From NCBI RefSeq assembly GCF_001653565.1, contig NZ_LYPB01000049.1, positions 124,001-188,000 on the forward strand: a stretch of 64,000 nt of DNA. Direction: 5' to 3'. This DNA comes from Paenibacillus oryzisoli. Lineage in GTDB: Bacteria > Bacillota > Bacilli > Paenibacillales > NBRC-103111. The translations under genes were made by a program, and so were the position numbers. How positions within the stretch are numbered: the stretch's first letter is position 1; each line of letters starts with the position of its first letter. Below, piece by piece: positions 48,545 through 56,955 of this stretch. The notes under the pieces are model-generated. The model saw only the letters and a list, made by a program, of their open reading frames with translations. It was not told the DNA's origin and searched no databases.

Positions 48545-50226
48545 CGGCCGACTCCCACTCCACTAATCACCTTATTAATCAATCTGTCGTAAGATTCAGT
48601 TCAGGCACCTCCACTAGCCATTCTTACTCCAACATCGTAGATACCCCTGTGGTTGGTCCAATTATTACTGTGCTCAAAAAGGCAAACACCCATCTGGCCG
48701 TTCTCGGCCAGATCATCACTTATACGTTGTCGATCGCCAATAAGGGTAACTTGGATGCACAAGTTACCCTTTTTGACAACATGCCCGAAGGTACGGCATT
48801 CATACCCAACAGCGTCATTGTTGATAATATTCCATTGCCCATGGCTAGACCCGATCAAGGCATCCAACTAGGAATTATACATGTATGCCAAACCATGGAA
48901 GTCACCTTTCAAGTCATCGTCTTAGAAATACCGGCCAATCGGCAACTTAAGAATCAGGCCACTACCGTATATCATTTCCGTACATCTGGAGGTCGAGATG
49001 TTTCAGGAAGTTCAAAATCCAATACAATCATTATTCCATTCAAAGAATCTCTAATAAAATTCACCAAACAGGCAAGCTCTACCTCTACGTATGTTGGAGA
49101 CACGGTCAGCTTTTATTTCACCATCAAGAATGACGAAGCTTGTCCAATCCATCATCCTTTTTTCCAAGATGAATTGCCTGCCGGGGTTGCATTTGTACCA
49201 GGAAGTGTCAAAATCGATGGGGTTAGTTACCCGTCCGCAAATCCGAATGTAGGTATTAAACTTGGAGAAATCCCTGCGCATTCAGAAGTCTGTCTTCAGT
49301 TCCAAGTGACCATCATGCATGTGCCTACTTCCCACTGTATCGTGAATTCAGCTGTGCTCACGTATACCAACGAAGATGGCAAAGGAAAGATCGTTTCGAA
49401 TACGATATCGATTCACGTATATGATCCAGCTCTGACTGTAGTTGAATCTGTGGTAGAACCTCAGGCTACGCTTGGAGATACATTGACATACGAGATTACC
49501 ATTACCAATCATGGCAATATTGCCACAGAGGTTCATCTTTCCGATTTCATTCCGCAAGGCAGCTTCTATGTCGTTGGAAGTCTTACCATCAATGGCGTTC
49601 CCTATAGTCAGAAAGTTCTGCCAAGCTCAATTCCGCTGGGCACGTTACAGCCAGGTGCGTCATTCCTGGTGAAATTCCAAGTCACGGTTAGCTCGTTTGC
49701 TATTTCCTTAGATCAGAGACTGCTTGTTAGTCAGGCTCATGTCCTATTTACCTATGTACTCCCTGATGGTCGAATCGTCTCTAATCAAATATTATCCAAT
49801 CTAGTCAGTGTTGAACTCCTACTGCCCATTGTGGATGTTCTACTTTCGGCTACGCCTCGTCAAGCTGAACCTGGTACGGCCATTCATTATCAAATTTTAG
49901 TTGCCAATACTGGAAATTTAGCCGCGAATCAAGTAAATCTGCTCGATTGGATCTCACAACTCAATACACTTATTCCGGGATCCCTGCGGATAAATGGCAT
50001 TCTCATCCAAGAAGTCAATGTGAAACAACCTTTGTCCTTAAGCAATCTACAACCTCGTTCAACCATAGAGATTACCTATGATGCGTCCATCATTCATCAT
50101 TCCAATGTAAGGCGTCTCACACTTCAAGTTCCTGCAACCTACGAGTACCAAGTGAATGCCCCCGTTCATAAGGGAAATGTGTTATCCAATGTGATCGTGA
50201 TTCGAATTGATCATTCCGAGGAGTAA
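48541..50226 (+). CDS. DUF11 repeat protein, continuation of the preceding gene
   Basis: 561 residues. The ATG at 48541 overlaps the previous TGA as ATGA. It starts in the middle of a DUF11 unit: after 13 residues it reads NQSVVRFSSGTSTSHSYSN, which is the missing end of the 15th, odd-type unit. Four more, less similar units follow (cores VLGQIITYTLSIANKGN, YVGDTVSFYFTIKNDEA, TLGDTLTYEITITNHGN, EPGTAIHYQILVANTGN). The alternation of odd and even units runs on across the gap. It ends with DHSEE and has no anchor. It is probably made by coupled translation, or it is the 3' part of a broken gene. Confidence 0.82.
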   Translation: MTADSHSTNHLINQSVVRFSSGTSTSHSYSNIVDTPVVGPIITVLKKANTHLAVLGQIITYTLSIANKGNLDAQVTLFDNMPEGTAFIPNSVIVDNIPLPMARPDQGIQLGIIHVCQTMEVTFQVIVLEIPANRQLKNQATTVYHFRTSGGRDVSGSSKSNTIIIPFKESLIKFTKQASSTSTYVGDTVSFYFTIKNDEACPIHHPFFQDELPAGVAFVPGSVKIDGVSYPSANPNVGIKLGEIPAHSEVCLQFQVTIMHVPTSHCIVNSAVLTYTNEDGKGKIVSNTISIHVYDPALTVVESVVEPQATLGDTLTYEITITNHGNIATEVHLSDFIPQGSFYVVGSLTINGVPYSQKVLPSSIPLGTLQPGASFLVKFQVTVSSFAISLDQRLLVSQAHVLFTYVLPDGRIVSNQILSNLVSVELLLPIVDVLLSATPRQAEPGTAIHYQILVANTGNLAANQVNLLDWISQLNTLIPGSLRINGILIQEVNVKQPLSLSNLQPRSTIEITYDASIIHHSNVRRLTLQVPATYEYQVNAPVHKGNVLSNVIVIRIDHSEE

Positions 50227-50255
50227 CCAATTTACCTAAACATGCAACAAAGCAA

Positions 50256-50288
50256 CAGCCTAGGACGACGAAATGAAGTCCTAGGCTG
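50256..50288. terminator. Hairpin between convergent genes
   Basis: CAGCCTAGGAC pairs perfectly with GTCCTAGGCTG (11 bp, 11-nt loop) between the DUF11 gene and the convergent metalloprotease gene. There is no clear U-tract on either side. Confidence 0.65.
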
Positions 50289-50337
50289 CTGCACGTTATA
50301 CGATTTAGATTCTGTTCAGTGTGACAGTTGTCCATGT

Positions 50338-51183
50338 TCACAAGCTGGACGCACTAAACGTATCTCCGCCTTCAATGGTTCCAGTGCTATATCCCTTCTT
50401 GAACCAGTTCGCACGTTGTTGGGACGTGCCATGGGTAAAGGTTTCAGGTACGACGTATCCTTGCGCTTGCTTCTGCAGCCTGTCATCGCCGACGGCACTC
50501 GCCGCACCAAGAGCTTCTTCGACATCACCCATCTCCAGCAGGTTCATCTGCTGTTCATGGTTCGCCCAAACGCCAGCCAGGTAATCGGCTTGAAGTTCAA
50601 AGCGCACCTGATACGTGTTGTAATCCCTCTCGCTCAGATTCTGCCGAAGCGCGTCTAGTTTATCGGTCGTGCCCAGCAGCGTCTGCACATGATGTCCGAC
50701 TTCATGTGCAATGACATAGGCTATTGCAAAATCGCCCGGCGCTTTATACTTGTCCTTAAGCTCTTGAAAGAAGCTGAGATCAATGTACAGCTTCCCATCT
50801 CCAGGACAGTAAAATGGCCCCACCGACGAAGATGCCGAACCACAGGCAGACTGAACTTGGTTCATATAGAGGACAAGCTTCGGATTGGTATACGTCAAAC
50901 CTTCCTTGCGGAACTCCTCTGCCCACACTTTCTCAGTATCCGCCAGCACCACGGAGACGAATTCCTTCATTTCTTTGTCCTGGGCAGATTCCGTATAAGA
51001 GCTGCTTTGTTGCTGCGAGTTGCCTTGCAAGCCGCCAAGCAAATCCTCGGTATTGCCGCCAAGTAGCGTAATAATGAGTACGATAACCAGCCCGAGTCCG
51101 CCTCCAATGATCCCCTTGCCGCCTGTCGACATGCCCCTGCGATCTTCAATATTCCCGCTTCCTTCTCTGCCTCTCCATTGCAT
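50338..51183 (-). CDS. YpfJ-family zinc metallopeptidase (membrane anchored)
   Basis: 281 residues. A Gly-rich start leads into one membrane segment (GLGLVIVLIITLLGG, about 28-42). The zinc site is HEVGHHVQTLLG with the third ligand region in FELQADYLAGVW. This is the YpfJ neutral zinc peptidase family. ATG with GGAGG upstream. The active domain should face outside the cell. Substrate unknown. Confidence 0.88.
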   Translation of the reverse strand: MQWRGREGSGNIEDRRGMSTGGKGIIGGGLGLVIVLIITLLGGNTEDLLGGLQGNSQQQSSSYTESAQDKEMKEFVSVVLADTEKVWAEEFRKEGLTYTNPKLVLYMNQVQSACGSASSSVGPFYCPGDGKLYIDLSFFQELKDKYKAPGDFAIAYVIAHEVGHHVQTLLGTTDKLDALRQNLSERDYNTYQVRFELQADYLAGVWANHEQQMNLLEMGDVEEALGAASAVGDDRLQKQAQGYVVPETFTHGTSQQRANWFKKGYSTGTIEGGDTFSASSL

Positions 51184-51306
51184 AATTCATTCCTCCCTGG
51201 GTTTGTGAAATGCGTTCTCCACTTAGCTGCCTCGAGACGCATAGATTAGAAATCACTTACCCAGGAATTTCTTTTTCAAAACAAATGCCTGTCACTTCAT
51301 CTAACT

Positions 51307-52227
51307 TTACACGCGACGCAACTTCGTTACTCGGCCATCCGAAATCCATTCGGCTACATAGACATCACCATTGGAGTCAGCACACACCCCGTGTGGAGAG
51401 CTAAATCTGTCGTCACGATAATAGTCCTTCGCTAAATTCGGCCAACCTTGCTGTTTATATGCTTGCTGGTCTTCACCTAAATGAGCGACAAGCGTATCAT
51501 CCTTGGCATCGAAAACGGTAACACGACTGTGAAGATCAGGGAACAGCATGTAGTCACCGGTAAAATAAAAACTACACGGCATATCCATATCATTTGTAAT
51601 AAATTTAATATGGTTGCCCTCAAGATCTACGACTTGAATGCGGAAGTTACCGCGATCCGCTACGTAAAGCTGCGGCTCCTCCCCATCAAGCTTCACTGAG
51701 ATGCCGTGTGGACACTTAAACTTGCCTGGCTCATTCCCTGTTCCCCCAAAGGATGTGATGTACTCACCGCTTGCTGAATAACGATGAATCCAGTGCTGAC
51801 CGTACCCATCTGTCACATAGATATCCCCGTTCGGAGCTACAGCGAGATCTGTCGGCTTGTATTTCTTCTCTTCATTGTATACATCCGGAAGTTGTGGAGG
51901 TTGAATCTGTAGGACGATTTCTCCTTTCAAGGTTGTCTTTATAACCGTTCCTAAATTCACATCGGTCAGATAGAGAAATTCCTCCCCCTGTTCGACATGT
52001 AAATAAAAGCCGTGGGCACCGTCTGCTATACCTGCTGCAGACCAGGAGCGCAGATATTCCCCAGACTGGTTAAATACGGTAACATTCTCATGCCCCGTGT
52101 GAAGGACATAGACATTGTCTTGCTGATCTACCACGATTCCGTGCGTATAGCCGAATGATTTTCCTTCCGGCAGCTTGCCCCACCCTTGTACGACTTCCGT
52201 CATAAATTGCTGATTTCCTGTTTTCAT
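51307..52227 (-). CDS. NHL-repeat beta-propeller protein
   Basis: 306 residues with about six NHL-type repeats, for example GIVVDQQDNVYVLHTG, DLAVAPNGDIYVTDGYG, GISVKLDGEEPQLYVADRGN and GVCADSNGDVYVAEW. No signal peptide. It resembles lyase-type or binding propellers; no catalytic function can be assigned. It diverges from the AraC regulator at 52392, which may control it. Confidence 0.8.
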   Translation of the reverse strand: MKTGNQQFMTEVVQGWGKLPEGKSFGYTHGIVVDQQDNVYVLHTGHENVTVFNQSGEYLRSWSAAGIADGAHGFYLHVEQGEEFLYLTDVNLGTVIKTTLKGEIVLQIQPPQLPDVYNEEKKYKPTDLAVAPNGDIYVTDGYGQHWIHRYSASGEYITSFGGTGNEPGKFKCPHGISVKLDGEEPQLYVADRGNFRIQVVDLEGNHIKFITNDMDMPCSFYFTGDYMLFPDLHSRVTVFDAKDDTLVAHLGEDQQAYKQQGWPNLAKDYYRDDRFSSPHGVCADSNGDVYVAEWISDGRVTKLRRV

Positions 52228-52391
52228 ATGTGGCTCCTTAGTTATATTGAATATCTCTTCCCTCTACTTTACCTGATTCAACATAGACTCTATTTCCTTT
52301 TACATCGTACCTTTTCTATTTACATGAATCTTCTATTTTGCTAACCTATTTGTAGTGAAAACTAACTTTGTTTTTAGAAAAGGGGCTTTAC

Positions 52392-53228
52392 ATGGCGGTC
52401 GAGGTTCTGGAAAATTCATTGCGCAGCATACTGACCAATCTGCATGTTGATGTAATCGTTTCCAAAGAACAACACATATGCGACGATTGGGAACGTGACA
52501 ACAAAGTTCATAGCTTTAACCGATTGTATTACATCGTTAGTGGCCGAGGGGTGCTCGAATCGGATGGGGTAACGTACAACTTACATCCAGGCCAGCTTAT
52601 TCTGCTTCCTTGTCATTCCGCTCAAAAGATTTCCATTGACAGCGGGCAGAATTTCCATAAATACTGGTGCCACTTCACCGCCCGTGTCGGGAATCGAGAT
52701 TTATTCGAAATGTATCGTTTTCCCGTGTCTATAGATAAGTTGGATTGCTCTGAGATCGAGGCTTGGTTCCAACATATGATACTCTCAAATGATGATCCAT
52801 CCCCTGCTTCTATTCTCAAAGCTAGAGCATCACTTCTTAGTTTACTGAGTCAATTCCTTGAGCAGAATTTCGAGGAAATCTCCGATCCACTGTCTGCGAC
52901 TCGTAAAATGCATTGTGTACTTCAATATATTGAACAGCATCTGGATCAGAAAATAACTGTCGAGCAGCTCGCTGGAATCGCTCATTATCATCCCAATTAC
53001 TTTATTAGAGCCTTTCATACCACCCTAGGCTGTTCCCCTATCCAATACATGAAACGTCTGCGAATCGATAAGGCACGAAAACTGCTAGCTTCAGATCAGC
53101 CTATCGGCAGCATCGCGCTTGCTGTCGGGATTGAGCAGCATAACTTCTCTACGTTATTTAAGACCTATACAGGCTTTTCCCCCCGAGAGTTCCGTCGCAT
53201 GCTGAAGCATGAGGGGAAATCATCGTGA
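52392..53228 (+). CDS. AraC-family regulator with cupin-type sensor
   Basis: 278 residues. The N-terminal 110 residues form an AraC ligand-binding cupin (YYIVSGRGVLESDG, HPGQLILLPCHSAQ). The C-terminus has two helix-turn-helix units (ITVEQLAGIAHYHPNYFIRAFHT, PIGSIALAVGIEQHNFSTLFKTY then FSPREFRRML). ATG at 52392 with AAAAGGGG 6 nt upstream. It is divergent from the NHL gene and convergent with the GH2 gene, so its target could be either. Confidence 0.88.
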   Translation: MAVEVLENSLRSILTNLHVDVIVSKEQHICDDWERDNKVHSFNRLYYIVSGRGVLESDGVTYNLHPGQLILLPCHSAQKISIDSGQNFHKYWCHFTARVGNRDLFEMYRFPVSIDKLDCSEIEAWFQHMILSNDDPSPASILKARASLLSLLSQFLEQNFEEISDPLSATRKMHCVLQYIEQHLDQKITVEQLAGIAHYHPNYFIRAFHTTLGCSPIQYMKRLRIDKARKLLASDQPIGSIALAVGIEQHNFSTLFKTYTGFSPREFRRMLKHEGKSS

Positions 53229-53230
53229 GA

Positions 53231-53257
53231 AAGCCGAGGCTGCAATAGCCTCGGCTT
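53231..53257. terminator. Bidirectional terminator between AraC and GH2 genes
   Basis: AAGCCGAGGCT-GCAAT-AGCCTCGGCTT, an 11-bp perfect stem between two convergent genes. Confidence 0.85.
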
Positions 53258-53263
53258 CGTTAG

Positions 53264-55027
53264 TTACTTGCGATCATTAATCGCTTTGATGATTTCCACA
53301 GGGATTTTAGGCTTGCGATCGTAGGTAAGCAACCCATTGATCTCTTGTTCAACATCCGTCAATTGTGTATAACAGTACCCTTGGACAACGCCTGAGTTCA
53401 GGAGTGGACGAATGACGGCACGCAGCTTTTGCTCATAGTCCTCATCATTATCTGCGCCAGAGTAGCCCCAACCTTCCCATTCGCTCTTCTTATAGGCAAT
53501 CCCGCCAAATTCGGTAACGAGAATCGGCTGATTTTGATAAGGGAACCCTTCGACAAATAAACGTCGATTCGCCGGCATCGCATGAACTGCTTTCTCTTTA
53601 GAGCTGTAACGCTCCGCGAGCACCTCTTCTCTCCACTCATAATCATGAATGGCGAACAGATCGGTTGTCACTAGCTCCCATCCATCATTCGAAATAACTG
53701 GGCGCATAGGATCCAGCGATTTGCTCAAATGATACATTGTCAAAGCATGCTGCTGCTGCAATTTATCAATTTGAATGTTCGGGACACCCCAGCTTTCATT
53801 GAGCGGTACCCATGCAATAATCGACGGATGATTATAATCCCGTTCCATCGAAGCAACCCATTCTTTAGTAAATTGACCTACGTATTTGTCCGAATACTCA
53901 TAGGCATTCGCCGCTTCACTCCAGACAACAAGCCCAAGCACATCACACCAATACAGGAATCTTGGATCTTCCAGTTTCTGATGCTTACGAGCTCCATTGA
54001 AGCCCATCGCTTTCGTAAGCTCAACATCTTGTTTAATCGCCTCATCGCTCGGAGGCGTCAAATTCCCATCTGGGAAGTAGCCTTGATCCAGCACCATTTT
54101 CAGGAAATACGGACGATTATTCAAGCACAACTTGCCATCCTCGATCGAAACTTTGCGCATCCCGAAGTAGCTTCCTACAACATCCTCAACCTCATTATCC
54201 ACTAGCAACGTGAACGTAACGTCATATAAATTCGGTTTCTCTGGTGACCACCATCCGCCAAGCCCATGATCATTAAAATCATTCAAACGGATCTTCCGTG
54301 CACCTGTCCCACTTCTAATGCCATATACATCTTCGGAAACTAGCTCGCCTTTCCAAGAAATATCAACCTTAAGTTGGTATTTGGACGTTGAATTCGCGTC
54401 GATACCATCAATTTCATATTTGATTTCGATTTGCTTCGCATCAATATCCGGCGTCATCTTCACCTTATCTAAGTGGGCGTTAGCAGAAACAGCCTCTAGC
54501 CACACTGTTTGCCATATCCCTGTCGTTCTTGTGTAAAAAATACTAGCGGAATCCGCTTTCCAATACTGCTTTCCTCTTGGTAGTGTTACGTCTTTGCTGA
54601 AATCCACTGCCTTCACCACAAGTGAATTCGTCCCTGCTTGAAGCGCTTCCGTAATATCCGCATGGAATGGTGTATGGCCACCTTCGTGCGTGGCCACCAG
54701 AATGCCATTCACCCAAACCGATGCAAGGTAATCCACCGCGCCGAAGTGAAGCAGAATTCGTTTACCGGCAAAAGACTGCGGAATCTCGAGATCGCGGCGG
54801 TACCACACGATATCGTGAAATTCATTAGAGCCAATACCGCTTAATTGGCTTTGAAAAGCGAAAGGAACTTGAATCGTCTTCGAGAACGCTTTATCACCCT
54901 TGTGCCATTTCTCTTTCGTACCTATGGAAGCATCATCGAACTCGAACTGCCACTCCCCATTTAAGTTAATCCAGCTATCTCGTACAAATTGCGGTCTAGG
55001 ATATTCAGCTCTCGGTTGGTTGCTCAT
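53264..55027 (-). CDS. Glycoside hydrolase family 2 (beta-galactosidase/glucuronidase type)
   Basis: 587 residues. The N-terminal sugar-binding jelly roll (ILLHFGAVDYLASVWVNGI), an Ig-like middle domain and the TIM barrel are in GH2 order. The acid/base Glu is in WVPLNESWGVP and the nucleophile Glu in ILVTEFGGIAY. There is no signal peptide, so it acts in the cytoplasm on imported oligosaccharides. Family and catalytic residues are clear; the sugar specificity is not. The promoter at 55093-55121 drives it. Confidence 0.9.
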   Translation of the reverse strand: MSNQPRAEYPRPQFVRDSWINLNGEWQFEFDDASIGTKEKWHKGDKAFSKTIQVPFAFQSQLSGIGSNEFHDIVWYRRDLEIPQSFAGKRILLHFGAVDYLASVWVNGILVATHEGGHTPFHADITEALQAGTNSLVVKAVDFSKDVTLPRGKQYWKADSASIFYTRTTGIWQTVWLEAVSANAHLDKVKMTPDIDAKQIEIKYEIDGIDANSTSKYQLKVDISWKGELVSEDVYGIRSGTGARKIRLNDFNDHGLGGWWSPEKPNLYDVTFTLLVDNEVEDVVGSYFGMRKVSIEDGKLCLNNRPYFLKMVLDQGYFPDGNLTPPSDEAIKQDVELTKAMGFNGARKHQKLEDPRFLYWCDVLGLVVWSEAANAYEYSDKYVGQFTKEWVASMERDYNHPSIIAWVPLNESWGVPNIQIDKLQQQHALTMYHLSKSLDPMRPVISNDGWELVTTDLFAIHDYEWREEVLAERYSSKEKAVHAMPANRRLFVEGFPYQNQPILVTEFGGIAYKKSEWEGWGYSGADNDEDYEQKLRAVIRPLLNSGVVQGYCYTQLTDVEQEINGLLTYDRKPKIPVEIIKAINDRK

Positions 55028-55092
55028 TGTAAAGGAAAACCTCCATTGAATAATTTGTAAGTTAACTAAATAACGTGATAAATCCTAAACTC

Positions 55093-55121
55093 ATTATGCA
55101 ATCCCTCAAAAATAAAGTCAA
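55093..55121 (-). promoter_or_regulatory. Promoter of the GH2 gene with flanking GTTAAC palindromes
   Basis: Minus strand: -35 TTGACT (55121-55116), 17 nt, -10 CATAAT (55098-55093). The GTTAAC palindrome occurs just downstream (near 55066) and again upstream in TTAAGGTTAACTTAA (about 55142-55156), which may be paired operator sites. Confidence 0.65.
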
Positions 55122-55199
55122 TACATGTTATTCAATTAACTTTAAGGTTAACTTAATGTCACTCTACATGGCTCACTTGTTACTTCTCACTTCCCCCTT

Positions 55200-55560
55200 A
55201 CATTCACCTTGCTACATCACTTTCTATCTCCACACTTACCTCCTACTACAACTAGCTACTCTTTCCTAATTACACTTACCTCCTACTCCAACACGCTACT
55301 CTTTCACTCCCCCTTCCCCTCTCCTCCTACACGTTTAACTGGAAAAACTACATCTATTTCTGCGATTTCCCTTCAATATTTTCATTTAAATGGAAAAAGT
55401 ACATCTAATTCCCTCTAATTCTTGATTTCCAATAGAACAGGGTAAAATTAGCTACATAAAATCCAGTTATTCCTCCAAAAGCACGATTTTCACGGAATTT
55501 AGATGGAGGAATTCCAGTTATTTCGCGTTATTTGCTGTTGCAGGCTGGCTACCATCGGCA
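55200..55560. repeat. Intergenic stretch with diverged direct repeats
   Basis: No gene fits here. Two copies of an ACTTACCTCCTACT...GCTACTCTTTC block of about 40 nt lie at about 55233-55306. Two copies of a TTTAAMTGGAAAAASTACATCT block lie at about 55333-55406. Related GATTTTCACGGAATT and CCAGTTATT segments follow to 55530. The region is C/T-rich on the plus strand and looks like degraded intergenic repeats. Confidence 0.5.
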
Positions 55561-55564
55561 TTTC

Positions 55565-55581
55565 TTGACTGTTACAGTCAA
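55565..55581. repeat. 17-bp palindrome TTGACTGT-T-ACAGTCAA
   Basis: Perfect 8-bp arms around one central base. It is an operator-like site in the intergenic region downstream of the 92-residue gene; no obvious promoter partner. Confidence 0.5.
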
Positions 55582-55600
55582 TGTGCCCAAGCACAAAAGA

Positions 55601-55630
55601 ACCCCCACGTAGATTTCTCTACGTGAGGGT
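55601..55630 (-). terminator. Terminator of the 92-residue gene
   Basis: On the minus strand ACCCTCACGTAGA pairs with TCTACGTGGGGGT around GAAA and is followed by TCTTTTG. It ends the small gene that starts at 55923. Confidence 0.7.
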
Positions 55631-55644
55631 CCTCAGAGCAAACA

Positions 55645-55923
55645 TTAATCCATGTAGCCAGCCATGCCATTTTTCATCAGATACTCCATCTCGGCCTCAA
55701 GAATCGTATCCACCGCAAGCTCGCTTAGCTTCACGTCTGGACGGCCAAGAATATGATCAATCAAGTCATCACTGTCGATATCTACAGCACCTTTCGAACT
55801 TTGTTCTACCTTGGCGATATAGGCTTTCTCATGTTTCAGAACTAACTCAATTTGCTTGGGATCCGCCTTCGTCTTGCCGATGATGAATTGTAAAAGCTCC
55901 TGCTCGTTCACGCTTGCAGTCAT
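55645..55923 (-). CDS. Hypothetical small protein (92 aa)
   Basis: Starts MTASVNEQELLQFIIGKTK with GGAGTGAGAAG before the ATG; helical with acidic middle SDDLIDHILGRPDV. An upstream in-frame extension of 21 residues is unlikely. No membrane part, no Cys. Family not recognised; it stands alone with its own terminator. Confidence 0.6.
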   Translation of the reverse strand: MTASVNEQELLQFIIGKTKADPKQIELVLKHEKAYIAKVEQSSKGAVDIDSDDLIDHILGRPDVKLSELAVDTILEAEMEYLMKNGMAGYMD

Positions 55924-55971
55924 TCTTCTCACTCCTATTCGATGTATGCCTCTTATTGTACCATAGATAGG

Positions 55972-56004
55972 CAAAAAGAGACCCACAGCAACGGGCTGCG
56001 GGTC
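55972..56004 (-). terminator. Terminator of the membrane-lipoprotein operon
   Basis: GACCCGCAGCC-CGTT-GCTGTGGGTC on the minus strand (10-bp stem, one mismatch) followed by TCTTTTTGCC. It lies downstream of the lipoprotein gene at 56089. Confidence 0.65.
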
Positions 56005-56088
56005 TAAAGGTTTATATTTAAAAAGGGGGTCGTCTTTTATTATAACCGACTAACATGTATGGAAGATGACGACTATATTTCTTTTATA

Positions 56089-56955
56089 TTACAAATTTAC
56101 ATGAATTACGTAAGGAACGATGAACTCTTCATTATTTTGCTGAAATTGGCCCCAAATTTTATAGATTCCTTTCTTTGGAAACACAATTTTGAACGCCGCG
56201 GTCGGCCCCGAAGTCGCTTCTGAATCCGTCGGATGTACATGAACGAAATCATTCCCATCCTCACTGATCGCAACGACATGTCCGACACTCCCCAGGTAGG
56301 GCTGTAGATTCGTTACGGGTGTTTTGGCTGCTCCCTGCGTAAACGAGAACACCATATCCAGCTCCATGCCTGCCATGAGATGATCGAAAGCTAGGGTGAC
56401 TTCCTTGTCACCGACCTGTTTCGTTAAACGTTTATCCGGGAGCAATTTAACGTTTTTCGGCGCCTTCCCGTCAATGGTCACCCAATGGGACTGCACACTT
56501 TCCCCCGAGCCCGTTGGTGTGAAATCCGCAATAAGCTGATAATAGCCTCCTGCTGGAAACGATGTCTGGACATCGAATCGCCCGGCGCCAGCATAGGTCG
56601 GATGCACGTGTTCGAAGTAGGACAAATCCTTACTAACCACAATAAGGTGCATGAGTTTCTCGTGCATGACATCGAATTTCTCGATGGGGCGATTCCATTT
56701 ATTTTGAACCAATATCGTGATGTTGGATATCTCTTTCGGTAAATTATGGGGTGAATCCACTGCAAAATGAGCAATCGCATCGCTCGTATGCTGATGTGCA
56801 ACAGATGATGCCATCGTCATTCCCGACATCCCGGACATATCGGACATATCAACCGTCGTGGCTGACGAACCGCAAGCGGATAGGAGTATGAAGAAGCAAG
56901 CTATGGCAACAGCATGACTCTCATTCGGTTTTGTCGGATGAAACCGGCCCTGCAA
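56089..56955 (-). CDS. Met/His-rich extracellular lipoprotein, metal-binding-like
   Basis: 288 residues from TTG 56955. A short hydrophobic stretch ends at lipobox LLSAC, after which comes the Met-rich segment MSDMSGMSGMTM and HQH. The mature protein has two similar beta-sandwich halves, each with an HxHP motif (FEHVHPTYAG and FVHVHPTDSE), like YtkA/FixH-type copper-related proteins. It is coupled to the polytopic membrane protein gene. Start is unclear: the natural ATGA start at 56924 reads MRVMLLP and stops; one missing base would restore an ordinary signal peptide. Copper handling is inferred. Confidence 0.65.
   Translation of the reverse strand: MQGRFHPTKPNESHAVAIACFFILLSACGSSATTVDMSDMSGMSGMTMASSVAHQHTSDAIAHFAVDSPHNLPKEISNITILVQNKWNRPIEKFDVMHEKLMHLIVVSKDLSYFEHVHPTYAGAGRFDVQTSFPAGGYYQLIADFTPTGSGESVQSHWVTIDGKAPKNVKLLPDKRLTKQVGDKEVTLAFDHLMAGMELDMVFSFTQGAAKTPVTNLQPYLGSVGHVVAISEDGNDFVHVHPTDSEATSGPTAAFKIVFPKKGIYKIWGQFQQNNEEFIVPYVIHVNL

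Noticed and set aside
55075-55418. Plus-strand frames of 64-69 codons in the C/T-rich intergenic stretch
   Set aside because: Low-complexity Leu/Thr/Ser translations produced by the repeats; no leader sequences.
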